From positions 186,001-250,000 of the forward strand of contig NZ_OMPE01000008.1 of the NCBI RefSeq assembly GCF_900312815.1: DNA of 64,000 nucleotides, read 5' to 3'. Position 1 is the stretch's first letter. Each line of letters opens with the position of its first letter. The translations under genes and the position numbers were made by a program. Under the pieces are notes generated by a model. The model did not search any database. It saw only the letters and a list, made by a program, of their open reading frames with translations, and was not told the DNA's origin. The stretch is from Aquimarina sp. AU474 (GTDB lineage: Bacteria; Bacteroidota; Bacteroidia; Flavobacteriales; Flavobacteriaceae). This document shows, piece by piece, positions 17,401-24,607 of this stretch.

Positions 17401-18523
17401 CGGAGATGATTTTGATTGGATTCGTCTATCTGGAGGAACTCCATCAAGTAATACAGGTCCTTCTGGTGCTGATTCAGGAAGTTTTTATGTATACGTTGAA
17501 ACTTCTAACCCTAACAATCCAAGTAAGACAACTATTTTAAATTCACCATGTTTTGATTTAAGTAGTGCGACCTCTGCAGGTTTAACATTTAAATATCAAA
17601 TGACCGGTAATGCTGTTGGCGTACTTAAATTAGAAGCTAGTAATGATAATGGTAGCTCATGGACTCAAATATGGAGTAAATCTGGTGATCAAGGAAGTGC
17701 TTGGAATACAGCAGATATTGATCTAGCAAGTTACACAGGAAATTCAATGCAACTTCGTTTTACTGGCACATCTGGTAGTAGTTGGCAAGGTGATATGGCG
17801 GTTGATACTATTTCTTTAACAGCCGGCGGAGGAACCAATAATACAGATACTCAAGCACCATCAGTGCCTACAAATTTATCTGCCTCTAATGTTGCAGAAA
17901 CATCTATAACATTAAGTTGGACAGCCTCATCAGATAATGTGGGTGTAACGGGTTATGATATCTATCAAGGAAACGCAAATCTAGGTAGTGTAAGTGGTAC
18001 TTCTGCTAATATTACATCTCTAGATGCAAATACAGCATACCAATTTAGAGTGAAAGCAAAAGATGCTGCGGGCAATGAATCAGGATTTAGTAGTACATTT
18101 ACAGTTACTACAAGTGGAGCAGTTCCTACCGATCCATGTACAGGTGTTCCACCATATAATGGTACAGGACAAGGGTATCAGGCTGGAGATAGAGTTACAT
18201 TTCAAGGAAACCTTTATGAAAGAACAGCTACTAGTTGGGTAAACTTAGGCCCATGTGGAGTAACAACATCAGTAAATACTTTTGATATTAGTTTAGAAGA
18301 AGGTCCGGCAATACCATTCAGTTTGTTTCCAAACCCGGTTACAGATGGTAATGTAAATGTGATTACTTCTACCGTTGGATCAAAAGAATATGAGATATAT
18401 AATATGTTAGGTCAAAAAATTGATCAAGGAGCATTTATGAATATAATTAATGTTTCAGGTTTACAGAATGGCCTATATACTTTAGTCGTTGATGGTCAAG
18501 TACGACGATTTGTGAAGAAATAA
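14456..18523 (+). CDS. T9SS-exported beta-propeller protein with FnIII and CBM modules
   Basis: A 1355-residue secreted protein. An N-terminal hydrophobic export segment (about 5-25) is followed by a BNR/sortilin-like propeller (about 115-855) with at least five Asp-box-like motifs such as STNGGTTW. Then come a fibronectin III domain (about 860-950), a MAM or jelly-roll-like domain (about 955-1125), a second FnIII (about 1130-1218) and a short chitin-binding-type (CBM5/12-like) module (about 1222-1262, with GYQAGDRVTFQGNLYE). The end is a type A T9SS sorting domain (about 1285-1355, LFPNPVTDG). The propeller resembles sialidase or GH74-type folds, but catalysis is not shown. A role in polysaccharide binding or degradation at the cell surface is inferred. 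Confidence 0.85.
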   Translation: MNKRLIRPMLLGLGLVTSFILLLFFSKEEKPKETTSENEIVSLRSQHVEHLNNSPFKETIKLTKKERKAQGLPPNRYFEQMWELTMNPATGKTEPENIYALQAKLQSSISKNAPGDDASNPWIERGPNDVGGRTRAILFDPNDATNRRVFAGGVSGGLWVNNDITSSSSQWNRVQNVPGNLSVTSITVDPRNSNTLYIGTGEQYTAGAVVGNGVYRSTNGGTTWQAVNIPAAGAATLSFNANNLFLSGLFYVNDVVAWNNTSQNRTELFVGVGAHVYGDASSPSNWLGLQTAGLYRSVDGGSTWNRIESSNLAFDFQGTNYYMIPNDFEVGADNTLWMGTITTPGIGGGGGGRVFSSTNGGTWTEAAASPLTDSNRVELEVSSTNPDKIYALTQGVTDPVHIYRTTDKFATVTATALPNDVDTGIPANDFTRGQAFYDLMIEADPNNDNILYVGGIDLFRSTNGGTSWSQISKWSNNNNLAGLSASTVHADQHAMTFRPGNSNQAIFGNDGGIYFASSLSTAQNSNVFAARNSNYNVTQYVKAGIGPNGAGDASGIFSAGAQDNGSQAFRNTVAGINGSEELTGGDGFYTFVDKGGQYMIATYTNNVIYRFSLPWNGLSRIRGGATTLLNERTTGDFVNQMGYDSDANFLLSNATSGTNYAIKTVNVASNSNANITNALLTSKPTAFIASPFANNTWYVGTATGQLLRLTGVGVGSANWSEITTPFVGSVSSVRLGATANDIMITMHNYGVTSVWFSSNGGTTWLNKEGNLPDIPVRDILQNPLDTKEVILATQLGVWITKDFDATNPNWTQAYNGMSDASVTSFDYWAVNGDDNNNKIIASTYGRGVFTGSFTSNAVADTQAPTSPTGLAASNVAETSLTLTWTASTDNVGVTGYDLYQGNTNLGNVNGTSANVNSLTANTAYQFRVKAKDAAGNESGFSSTVNVTTLSGSTGTAGCTNGITAFPYNEGFESGLGGWTQGSGDDFDWIRLSGGTPSSNTGPSGADSGSFYVYVETSNPNNPSKTTILNSPCFDLSSATSAGLTFKYQMTGNAVGVLKLEASNDNGSSWTQIWSKSGDQGSAWNTADIDLASYTGNSMQLRFTGTSGSSWQGDMAVDTISLTAGGGTNNTDTQAPSVPTNLSASNVAETSITLSWTASSDNVGVTGYDIYQGNANLGSVSGTSANITSLDANTAYQFRVKAKDAAGNESGFSSTFTVTTSGAVPTDPCTGVPPYNGTGQGYQAGDRVTFQGNLYERTATSWVNLGPCGVTTSVNTFDISLEEGPAIPFSLFPNPVTDGNVNVITSTVGSKEYEIYNMLGQKIDQGAFMNIINVSGLQNGLYTLVVDGQVRRFVKK
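17032..18110 (+). repeat. Intragenic duplication of the FnIII module
   Basis: The segments at about 17032-17300 and 17842-18112 encode two near-copies of one FnIII domain; both contain ASNVAETS, NVGVTGYD and AYQFRVKAKDAAGNESGFSS. The DNA copies are also clearly similar but have accumulated many silent changes, so the duplication is not recent. The MAM-like domain lies between them. Confidence 0.85.
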
Positions 18524-18546
18524 ATTAAATCTACGTATTGAACAAA

Positions 18547-18576
18547 AAACCCCGAAGCTTTTTAGTTTCGGGGTTT
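18547..18576 (+). terminator. Terminator of the propeller gene
   Basis: AAACCCCGAA (18547-18556) pairs with TTCGGGGTTT (18567-18576), followed by CTTT. It lies 24 bp after the stop codon. Confidence 0.85.
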
Positions 18577-18598
18577 CTTTATGTTTTTTTAAAATGAA

Positions 18599-18630
18599 AA
18601 AGCCTCTATAAAATTAATTATAGAGGCTTT
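18599..18630 (-). terminator. Terminator of the minus-strand OmpA/HhH operon
   Basis: AAAGCCTCTATA (18599-18610) pairs with TATAGAGGCTTT (18619-18630). Read on the minus strand, the stem is followed by TTTTTCATTTT, fitting termination of the gene ending at 18657. Confidence 0.85.
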
Positions 18631-18656
18631 ATTTAATAGTAAATGGTTAGTGATTA

Positions 18657-19196
18657 CTATTTATTTTTCAATTTTTCTGCCTGAGCTTTCCAGTTATCTC
18701 TTTCTATACGCCCTGGGAAAAATTGTATAAGTTGTGTAACGGTGTCTATATCTTCATTGGTAAATTTACTAATTTGATCGAAAGTATAAATACCTATACC
18801 ATTTAATTTTTCTTCAATAAAAGGTCCAACACCACTTATTAACTTTAAATCATCTTTATCGGAAGCAACCGCCTTCCCGAAACTTGCAAAATTTAATTCG
18901 GGTTTTTTACTGGTATCGTCATCAGTATTTACAACAGCGACACCTCCATGATCTCTAGTTTTTATAGCTTTTATTTCGTCTTCTGTCTCTGAGGTTTCAG
19001 ATGGCGAGGTAAAAGTAGTTTTTGCCTTAGTGTATTCTGAGTTTTTTAATCTTGAATTTTGTCTTCTACATTCTTCAAGTTCAGATTTATATTTGTTTTT
19101 GAGCGCCCATCGTGATAACAACCATCCCAGTAAAAATGCAAGGAATAGTAATAATAAAAGGCACCACCAATTTACTTCGTTTAAAAAATCTAACAT
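18657..19196 (-). CDS. Single-pass membrane protein with C-terminal helix-hairpin-helix-like domain
   Basis: A 179-residue protein of unknown function. One membrane helix near the N-terminus (about 10-30, WWCLLLLLFLAFLLGWLLSR) is followed by a charged linker. A C-terminal domain (about 112-177) contains LKLISGVGPFIEEKL, the small helix-hairpin-helix-like fold common at the ends of Bacteroidetes membrane and ribosome-related proteins. It starts 12 bp after the OmpA-family gene on the same strand, so the two are probably one transcription unit. DNA binding is unlikely for a membrane-tethered copy without further evidence. Confidence 0.6.
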   Translation of the reverse strand: MLDFLNEVNWWCLLLLLFLAFLLGWLLSRWALKNKYKSELEECRRQNSRLKNSEYTKAKTTFTSPSETSETEDEIKAIKTRDHGGVAVVNTDDDTSKKPELNFASFGKAVASDKDDLKLISGVGPFIEEKLNGIGIYTFDQISKFTNEDIDTVTQLIQFFPGRIERDNWKAQAEKLKNK

Positions 19197-19208
19197 AGTT
19201 GTTGTTAT

Positions 19209-20135
19209 TTAGTTTACAATAATTTCAATTCTTCTGTTTTTTGCTCTATTTGCATCACTATCATTAGGAGCAATAGGACTAGATTCTCCTTTTGATGATA
19301 TTTTCATTTTTTCTTTAGCTACTCCTTGAGAAATAAAATAGTCTTTCACATTTTTGGCACGTTGTCGGCCATACCAAAGATTGGCTTGGTTATCACCAAT
19401 ATCATCTGTATGTCCAATAATCTGAACAGACTTTTCAGGATATTTATTTAGATAATTTTTTAATTCTAATGCATAATTCGATAATGTAGCATCTGGTTTA
19501 AAGGTTTTTTGAGCAAACTCGCAGTATAATGTTCTATTAGCCACACTTTTTTCTACTTCGGCAAGGCGAGATTCGTCCAATGTGTTAAAATTTAATGATA
19601 TTCCACCATTGTATGTACCTTCATTAGAGTAGGAGTATGAATTAACGTCAGATTTCGATACGATACGATCAGCATTAATTCCGGCTCTGATCAAGAGATC
19701 TTTAATGAAATTGGCTCTTGATTCACCGAAGTTAGATCCACTACTTTGTTCTGCAGAGGTTTCATACCCAGTAATGATTAGTTCTTTATCTTGGTTTGCA
19801 CCGAGATAATCTGCGATTTGACTTTCAAACCCATTAAGTGCAGAGGGAACAAAAACTTCTCCATTAGCATTATTAATCTGAAGATTTTCGTTATACGAGA
19901 ACACATCTTGATTTTGATTATCTTTTATAGATAATCCGATACTAGTATTTTTGATAGCGGCAATGCTATCATCATATGCCTTTTTGGCCAATGCTTCTGC
20001 CTCTGGGCTTAACTTTTCTTCAACAATACCCGGGTTTTGGCTTTCGCTTTTTGAACACCAATCACAGGAATAGTACCACCACATTGCCAGCCAGGCAAAA
20101 AGTAAAAAAATAAGAAATGAGATAAAATTTTTCAT
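19209..20135 (-). CDS. OmpA-family peptidoglycan-binding protein
   Basis: The 308-residue protein has an N-terminal hydrophobic anchor or signal (about 3-22) followed by a Cys-containing stretch. A first OmpA-like region lies at about 75-180 (contains ELIITGYETSAEQS). A clear C-terminal OmpA domain (about 205-308) has IGHTDDIGD and the closing NRAKNRRIEIIVN, the residues that bind diaminopimelate in peptidoglycan. Two OmpA-like regions in tandem suggest a duplicated domain. It forms an operon with the HhH-like membrane protein gene downstream. Confidence 0.8.
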   Translation of the reverse strand: MKNFISFLIFLLFAWLAMWWYYSCDWCSKSESQNPGIVEEKLSPEAEALAKKAYDDSIAAIKNTSIGLSIKDNQNQDVFSYNENLQINNANGEVFVPSALNGFESQIADYLGANQDKELIITGYETSAEQSSGSNFGESRANFIKDLLIRAGINADRIVSKSDVNSYSYSNEGTYNGGISLNFNTLDESRLAEVEKSVANRTLYCEFAQKTFKPDATLSNYALELKNYLNKYPEKSVQIIGHTDDIGDNQANLWYGRQRAKNVKDYFISQGVAKEKMKISSKGESSPIAPNDSDANRAKNRRIEIIVN

Positions 20136-20261
20136 AAGTTGTTGATTAGTATTGTTCTATTAAAGTTATAAAAATGTTTATAATCAACCTATTATGGGTA
20201 ATAAATAATGAAAATTTATGGGCAGAAAAAGATCAATTGCAAAAAATTAAGTTGAAATGCG

Positions 20262-20290
20262 TTTCGAAAAGATATTTTTTTATAAATTCG
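20262..20290 (+). promoter_or_regulatory. Candidate his operon promoter
   Basis: TTTC (20262-20265) and TAAATTCG (20283-20290) are each one base from the Bacteroidetes TTTG and TAnnTTTG elements, with a 17-bp spacer. The start of transcription would be near 20297, about 14 nt before the leader ATG. Confidence 0.4.
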
Positions 20291-20310
20291 CGATGTATTT
20301 ACAAAAACTA

Positions 20311-20367
20311 ATGAGAAACATAACTATACATCATCATCATTCTTACATTTTCGCTCAGGCGTGGTAA
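20311..20367 (+). CDS. hisL: Histidine operon leader peptide
   Basis: This 18-codon ORF encodes MRNITIHHHHSYIFAQAW, with four consecutive His codons (20329-20340, all CAT). It lies 112 bp before hisG and directly before a rho-independent terminator. It is too short for routine gene calling. The run of the pathway's own amino acid, the position just after a candidate promoter, and the competing RNA structures downstream are the marks of ribosome-mediated attenuation: uncharged tRNA-His would stall the ribosome on the His run. Enteric hisL has seven His codons; this one is unrelated in sequence but the same in logic. Confidence 0.85.
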   Translation: MRNITIHHHHSYIFAQAW

Positions 20368-20412
20368 GTTTGGTATGTGTATAACACAAATATAAATCAA
20401 AACCCGTTTGAG
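20354..20412 (+). promoter_or_regulatory. his antiterminator stem
   Basis: By hand folding, 20354-20374 (within the leader peptide end and just after it) pairs with 20396-20412. The helices are CTCAGGCG/CGTTTGAG (8 bp, two G-U), GGT/ACC (3 bp) and TTTGGT/ATCAAA (6 bp, one G-U), with bulges at T20362 and AAG 20366-20368. A small TGTG/CACA hairpin closes the loop (20376-20388). The 3' strand is the 5' arm of the terminator, so the two structures exclude each other. A ribosome stalled on the His codons leaves 20354 onward free; one that reaches the stop codon covers it. Confidence 0.75.
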
Positions 20413-20431
20413 AAGTTCAAACGGGTTTTTT
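20399..20431 (+). terminator. his attenuator (leader terminator)
   Basis: AAAACCCGTTTGA (20399-20411) pairs perfectly with TCAAACGGGTTTT (20417-20429) around a 5-nt loop, followed by further T. It lies between the leader peptide and hisG with no gene end to terminate, as expected for an attenuator. Confidence 0.88.
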
Positions 20432-20478
20432 GTTTTCATAAACTTGTTTCGACTGATTAAACACAACAAAACTTAACA

Positions 20479-21336
20479 ATGTCAAAAATTAAAATTGCTA
20501 TTCAAAAAAGTGGTCGGTTAAATGAAGACTCGGTAAAAATTCTAAAAGATTGTGGTATTTCTATTGATAATGGAAAAGATCAGTTAAAGGCCGAAACACG
20601 CAATTTCCCTATGGAAGTTATGTTTTTAAGGAATGGAGATATTCCGCAATACCTTCGAGATGGTGTTGTAGATATTGCTATCATTGGTGAAAATGTACTG
20701 ATTGAAAAAGGAAAAGACATATCGATCGAAGAACGGCTTAATTTTTCGAAATGTAAAGTTTCATTGGCGGTTCCCAAAGAATTCGAATACAATTCTATTA
20801 AAGATCTCGATGGAAAACGTATTGCTACATCTTATCCAAATACGGTAAATGAATATCTAAATAAACAAGGGATATCGGCAGATCTACACCAAATTTCTGG
20901 TTCTGTAGAAATAGCACCAAATATAGGATTGGCAGATGCTATTTGTGATATTGTTTCTAGTGGGAGTACTTTATTTAAAAATAATTTGAAAGAGGTTGAA
21001 GTAATGCTTACTTCAGAGGCAGTACTTGCCGTATCTCCAAATATATCTGATGACAATAGAGGGTTGCTCAAAAAATTACAGTTTAGAATACAAGCTGTAT
21101 TAAAGGCAAGGAATTCAAAATATGTATTGCTTAATGCACCTAATGATAAAATTGAAAATATAGTCAAAATATTACCGGGTATGAGAAGCCCTACGGTGCT
21201 TCCTTTGGCAGAAAAAGGATGGAGCTCTATTCATACAGTAGTAGAAAAGAATAAGTTTTGGGATATCCTAGATGAGTTAAAAGCCGAAGGTGCAGAGGGT
21301 ATTTTGGTATGCCCAATAGAGAAAATGGTATTATAA
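20479..21336 (+). CDS. hisG: ATP phosphoribosyltransferase, long form
   Basis: HisG condenses ATP and PRPP in the first, committed step of histidine synthesis. The 285 residues indicate the long homohexameric form: a two-lobed catalytic part (about 1-210, PRPP-binding CDIVSSGSTLF) and a C-terminal ACT-like regulatory domain (about 213-285) that binds histidine. The operon therefore appears to have both feedback inhibition of HisG and attenuation control. It begins the operon after the leader and is followed by hisD after 25 bp. Confidence 0.96.
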   Translation: MSKIKIAIQKSGRLNEDSVKILKDCGISIDNGKDQLKAETRNFPMEVMFLRNGDIPQYLRDGVVDIAIIGENVLIEKGKDISIEERLNFSKCKVSLAVPKEFEYNSIKDLDGKRIATSYPNTVNEYLNKQGISADLHQISGSVEIAPNIGLADAICDIVSSGSTLFKNNLKEVEVMLTSEAVLAVSPNISDDNRGLLKKLQFRIQAVLKARNSKYVLLNAPNDKIENIVKILPGMRSPTVLPLAEKGWSSIHTVVEKNKFWDILDELKAEGAEGILVCPIEKMVL

Positions 21337-21361
21337 TTTGGAATAGAATAAAGCAGGAACA

Positions 21362-22651
21362 ATGAATAAAATATTTAATCCAAATAAAAATACTTGGTCC
21401 ACAATATTAAAGAGACCTACACAAACGGTTGCAGACATAGAGGGGATTGTTTTAGAGGTGTTTGATGAAGTAAAAGAAAAAGGGGATACAGCTGTTAATA
21501 GGTATACTCAAAAATTTGATCTTGTAGATCTAGCGAATATCGAAGTTTCTAAAGTAGAAATTGAAGAAGCTAAAGAATTGGTTAGTGAAGAATTGAAAAA
21601 AGCCATCTTGTTGGCAAAATCAAATATTGAGGCATTTCATAACGCTCAAAAAACAGATAAAGTAGCCATAGAAACTACTGATGGTGTGTCTTGTTGGCAA
21701 GAAAAAAGACCTATCCAAAAGGTGGGATTATACATACCGGGAGGCACAGCACCATTGTTTTCTACTATTTTGATGTTGGCAGTACCAGCCAATATAGCAG
21801 GATGTAATGAGATTGTATTATGTTCTCCCCCTAATAAAGAAGGGAAAATTAACCCTGCAATTTTATATACAGCAGACCTTTGTGGTGTAACCAAGATTTG
21901 TAAGGTAGGAGGAATTCAAGCTATTGCCGGGATGACATTTGGTACAGAAACTATTTCTAAAGTGTATAAAATATTTGGTCCTGGTAATCAATTTGTAACT
22001 GTGGCGAAACAATTGGCTACCAAATTTGGTGTAGCTATAGATATGCCCGCAGGTCCTAGTGAGTTATTGGTTGTTGCCGATGATAGTGCTAATGCTGCTT
22101 TTGTAGCCTCAGATTTATTAAGTCAGGCAGAACATGGTAAAGACAGTCAAGTGATTCTTGTTTCAACTTCTAAAGAAATTATAGATAATGTAGAAAAAGA
22201 AGTAACCAAGCAACTCAATGAATTACCCAGAAAAAATATAGCATTAGCCGCTATTGAAAACTCTAAGTTGATTTTTGTAGAAAATGATCAAGATGCTCTT
22301 GATTTGATTAATGAATATGGGCCAGAGCATTTTATAGTATGTGTAAATAATGAAGAATATTATATAGATAATATTGCAAATGCAGGTTCAGTATTTATAG
22401 GTAACTATACTCCCGAAAGTGCTGGAGATTATGCTTCGGGTACAAATCATACATTGCCAACTAATGGATATGCCAAACAATATAGTGGTGTTAACCTAGA
22501 TAGTTTTATGAAATCAATGACATTTCAAAAAATATCGAAACAAGGTATTAAAAATATAGGCAATGCTATAGAGGTTATGGCAGAAGCTGAAGGTTTACAG
22601 GCGCACAAAAATGCGGTAACATTAAGGTTAACTAACCTTTCCGAAAATTAA
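21362..22651 (+). CDS. hisD: Histidinol dehydrogenase
   Basis: HisD is the zinc enzyme that oxidises L-histidinol to L-histidine in two NAD-dependent steps, the last in the pathway. The 429 residues match the family. The zinc and catalytic blocks SQAEHGKDSQ and YGPEHFIV are present, and the GPGNQFVTVAK loop is intact. It is the second gene of the operon, followed after 9 bp by a gene unrelated to histidine. Confidence 0.97.
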   Translation: MNKIFNPNKNTWSTILKRPTQTVADIEGIVLEVFDEVKEKGDTAVNRYTQKFDLVDLANIEVSKVEIEEAKELVSEELKKAILLAKSNIEAFHNAQKTDKVAIETTDGVSCWQEKRPIQKVGLYIPGGTAPLFSTILMLAVPANIAGCNEIVLCSPPNKEGKINPAILYTADLCGVTKICKVGGIQAIAGMTFGTETISKVYKIFGPGNQFVTVAKQLATKFGVAIDMPAGPSELLVVADDSANAAFVASDLLSQAEHGKDSQVILVSTSKEIIDNVEKEVTKQLNELPRKNIALAAIENSKLIFVENDQDALDLINEYGPEHFIVCVNNEEYYIDNIANAGSVFIGNYTPESAGDYASGTNHTLPTNGYAKQYSGVNLDSFMKSMTFQKISKQGIKNIGNAIEVMAEAEGLQAHKNAVTLRLTNLSEN

Positions 22652-22660
22652 TAAAGTAAA

Positions 22661-23515
22661 ATGGATTGTAGAAACTGTGAATACCAGTTATCAGAGGATA
22701 TAGAGTATTGTCAAAGCTGTGGTGCAAAAGTTATTCGAGAAAGAATTACTTTAAACCAATTGAAGAAAGATTTTTTTAATGATGTTTTAGGGTTAGATAA
22801 CCTTTTCTTTAGAACAGTAAAAACACTTATTATAGCTCCTTATCAGGTAGTTTTAGAATATACTTCGGGAACACGAAAACGATACATGAACCCTTTTGCT
22901 TTTCTAGCAATTGTAGCCGCCCTTTCTACATTTGTAATAAATTCATTTTCTGATGAGTATATGGAAAGAATAAACCCAACTCAAGATGAATCTCTTTATG
23001 AGCAATTGTTTTCGTTAATGAATCCAGGAAAAGACAAAAATGCGATATCGTATCAAGAAGAATATATCAAATATAGAGATTCTCAGGTAGAATTGAACGT
23101 TAATATACAAACTCTACTGTTGAAATACTTTAATATTTTTGTTTTTTTATTTACTCCTGTGTATGCTTTTATGGCCTTTCTGGTGTTCGGGAAGAAACCA
23201 TTTAATTACGGAGAACACTTGGTGGCTAATGCATATATAGTTGGATTTGCTTTAATGATCGGAATGATATTTTTCTTAATGTCATTAGTGCTTTATCCGT
23301 CTATGTATATGTTTAGTTCAATTATTACTATTTCTTATTATTTAATCACCTATAAAAAAATAAATAATCTATCGATTAAAGATACTATATTCAAATTCCT
23401 GAAATTCATTTTGGTATCTATTGGATTCATATTAGTTATAGGTATTATAGCTATTGTATTAGGGGTTATAATCGGTATTGTATTTGGAATTAATGGTTCC
23501 TTAATGGAGGGGTAG
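22661..23515 (+). CDS. DUF3667-type membrane protein with N-terminal zinc ribbon
   Basis: The 284-residue protein begins with a four-cysteine ribbon (MDCRNCEYQ ... CQSCGAK, about residues 3-23). A helical cytoplasmic stretch and four to five membrane helices follow (about 80-95, 155-180, 190-220, 228-240 and 255-280). The TLIIAPYQVVLEYTSGTRKRYMNP stretch, summarised here by APYQVVLEY and GTRKRYMNP, is characteristic of the DUF3667 family. No function is known. It lies inside the his operon, 9 bp after hisD and 25 bp before hisC, so it should be under his control. Confidence 0.8.
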   Translation: MDCRNCEYQLSEDIEYCQSCGAKVIRERITLNQLKKDFFNDVLGLDNLFFRTVKTLIIAPYQVVLEYTSGTRKRYMNPFAFLAIVAALSTFVINSFSDEYMERINPTQDESLYEQLFSLMNPGKDKNAISYQEEYIKYRDSQVELNVNIQTLLLKYFNIFVFLFTPVYAFMAFLVFGKKPFNYGEHLVANAYIVGFALMIGMIFFLMSLVLYPSMYMFSSIITISYYLITYKKINNLSIKDTIFKFLKFILVSIGFILVIGIIAIVLGVIIGIVFGINGSLMEG

Positions 23516-23540
23516 GATTTAAAAAAATGTTATAACATTT

Positions 23541-24596
23541 ATGAAAAACACACAATTCAATATAAAATGGTTAGTACGAGAGAATATTCAAGATCTACAA
23601 CCGTATTCCTCGGCAAGAGATGAATATGTGAGTGATGGATCGAAAATGATTTTTCTTGATGCTAATGAAAACCCTTTTGATAATGGAGTAAATCGTTATC
23701 CCGATCCTCAACAAAGAAATCTTAAATCAATACTCGCTCAGCAAAAAGGAGTTACACAACAAAATATTCTTTTAGGAAATGGAAGTGATGAAGTGTTAGA
23801 TCTTATTTTTAGAGCTTTTTGCGAACCCAAAGAAGATAACATTATTACATTGCCGCCGACTTATGGAATGTATCAAGTATTAGCGACTATAAATAATATT
23901 GAAAATCAAAAAGTGTTACTAACAAAAGGGTTCCAGCCCAATGTGTCAGCAATTTTTGAGGCTGTTAATCAAAATACAAAAATAATTTTCCTTTGTTCTC
24001 CTAATAACCCAACAGGGAATTCTTTTTCTGAAGAAAGTATTGTTAAAATTTTAGAAAACTTTAAAGGATTAGTGGTTATAGATGAAGCGTATATAGATTT
24101 TTCAACTAAAGATAGTTGGTTAAGCTCAATAGAGAAATATTCAAATTTGATAATTACCCAAACGTTATCCAAGGCCTATGGACTAGCGGGTATAAGACTT
24201 GGAATATGTTATAGTTCCCAACCCATAATCGAAATATTAAATAAAATAAAACCTCCATATAACGTAAATGAATTAACACAACAGAGAGCATTTAGTAGAA
24301 TTTCAGATCCTAGTAAGGTAACAATTGAAGTATCAAAGATACTAAAGGAAAGAAACGAACTTGTTGCAATATTGCAAGAAGTGAGTTTTGTTACCAAGAT
24401 ATACGAAACCGATGCCAATTTTATTCTAGTACAGGTAGACAATGCAGATAAAAGGTATAAACAATTATTAGATATGGGTATCGTAGTTCGTAATAGAAGC
24501 ACACAACCTTTGTGCGAGGACACACTTAGATTTACAGTGGGCACAAGCGAGGAGAATAATGTGCTAATACAAAGGATTAGGGAAATAATTAACTAA
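23541..24596 (+). CDS. hisC: Histidinol-phosphate aminotransferase
   Basis: HisC is a class I/II PLP-dependent aminotransferase that converts imidazole acetol phosphate to histidinol phosphate with glutamate. The 351 residues match the family. The PLP lysine is K211 in TLSKAYGLAG, and SPNNPTGN (about 153-160) and DEAYIDF (181-187) are the cofactor-binding blocks. It is the third his gene of the operon. Confidence 0.96.
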   Translation: MKNTQFNIKWLVRENIQDLQPYSSARDEYVSDGSKMIFLDANENPFDNGVNRYPDPQQRNLKSILAQQKGVTQQNILLGNGSDEVLDLIFRAFCEPKEDNIITLPPTYGMYQVLATINNIENQKVLLTKGFQPNVSAIFEAVNQNTKIIFLCSPNNPTGNSFSEESIVKILENFKGLVVIDEAYIDFSTKDSWLSSIEKYSNLIITQTLSKAYGLAGIRLGICYSSQPIIEILNKIKPPYNVNELTQQRAFSRISDPSKVTIEVSKILKERNELVAILQEVSFVTKIYETDANFILVQVDNADKRYKQLLDMGIVVRNRSTQPLCEDTLRFTVGTSEENNVLIQRIREIIN

Positions 24597-24607
24597 ATAA
24601 ATCAAAA

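Larger units (their letters stand above)
20136..20478. promoter_or_regulatory. 343-bp intergenic region: divergent promoters and his leader
   Basis: This gap separates the minus-strand OmpA gene from hisG. It holds a candidate his promoter (20262-20290), the histidine leader peptide ORF (20311-20367), an antiterminator (20354-20412) and an attenuator (20399-20431), described separately. The first 120 bp hold the upstream region of the OmpA gene, with no clear box recognised. Confidence 0.7.

Noticed and set aside
17032-18110. FnIII repeat as a mobile element or assembly duplication
   Set aside because: The two copies differ at many silent sites and flank another domain, as in ordinary domain duplication.
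20329-20340. CAT x4 as a simple trinucleotide microsatellite
   Set aside because: Its frame in a start-to-stop ORF, its place before hisG and the matching alternative stems make a leader peptide far more likely.
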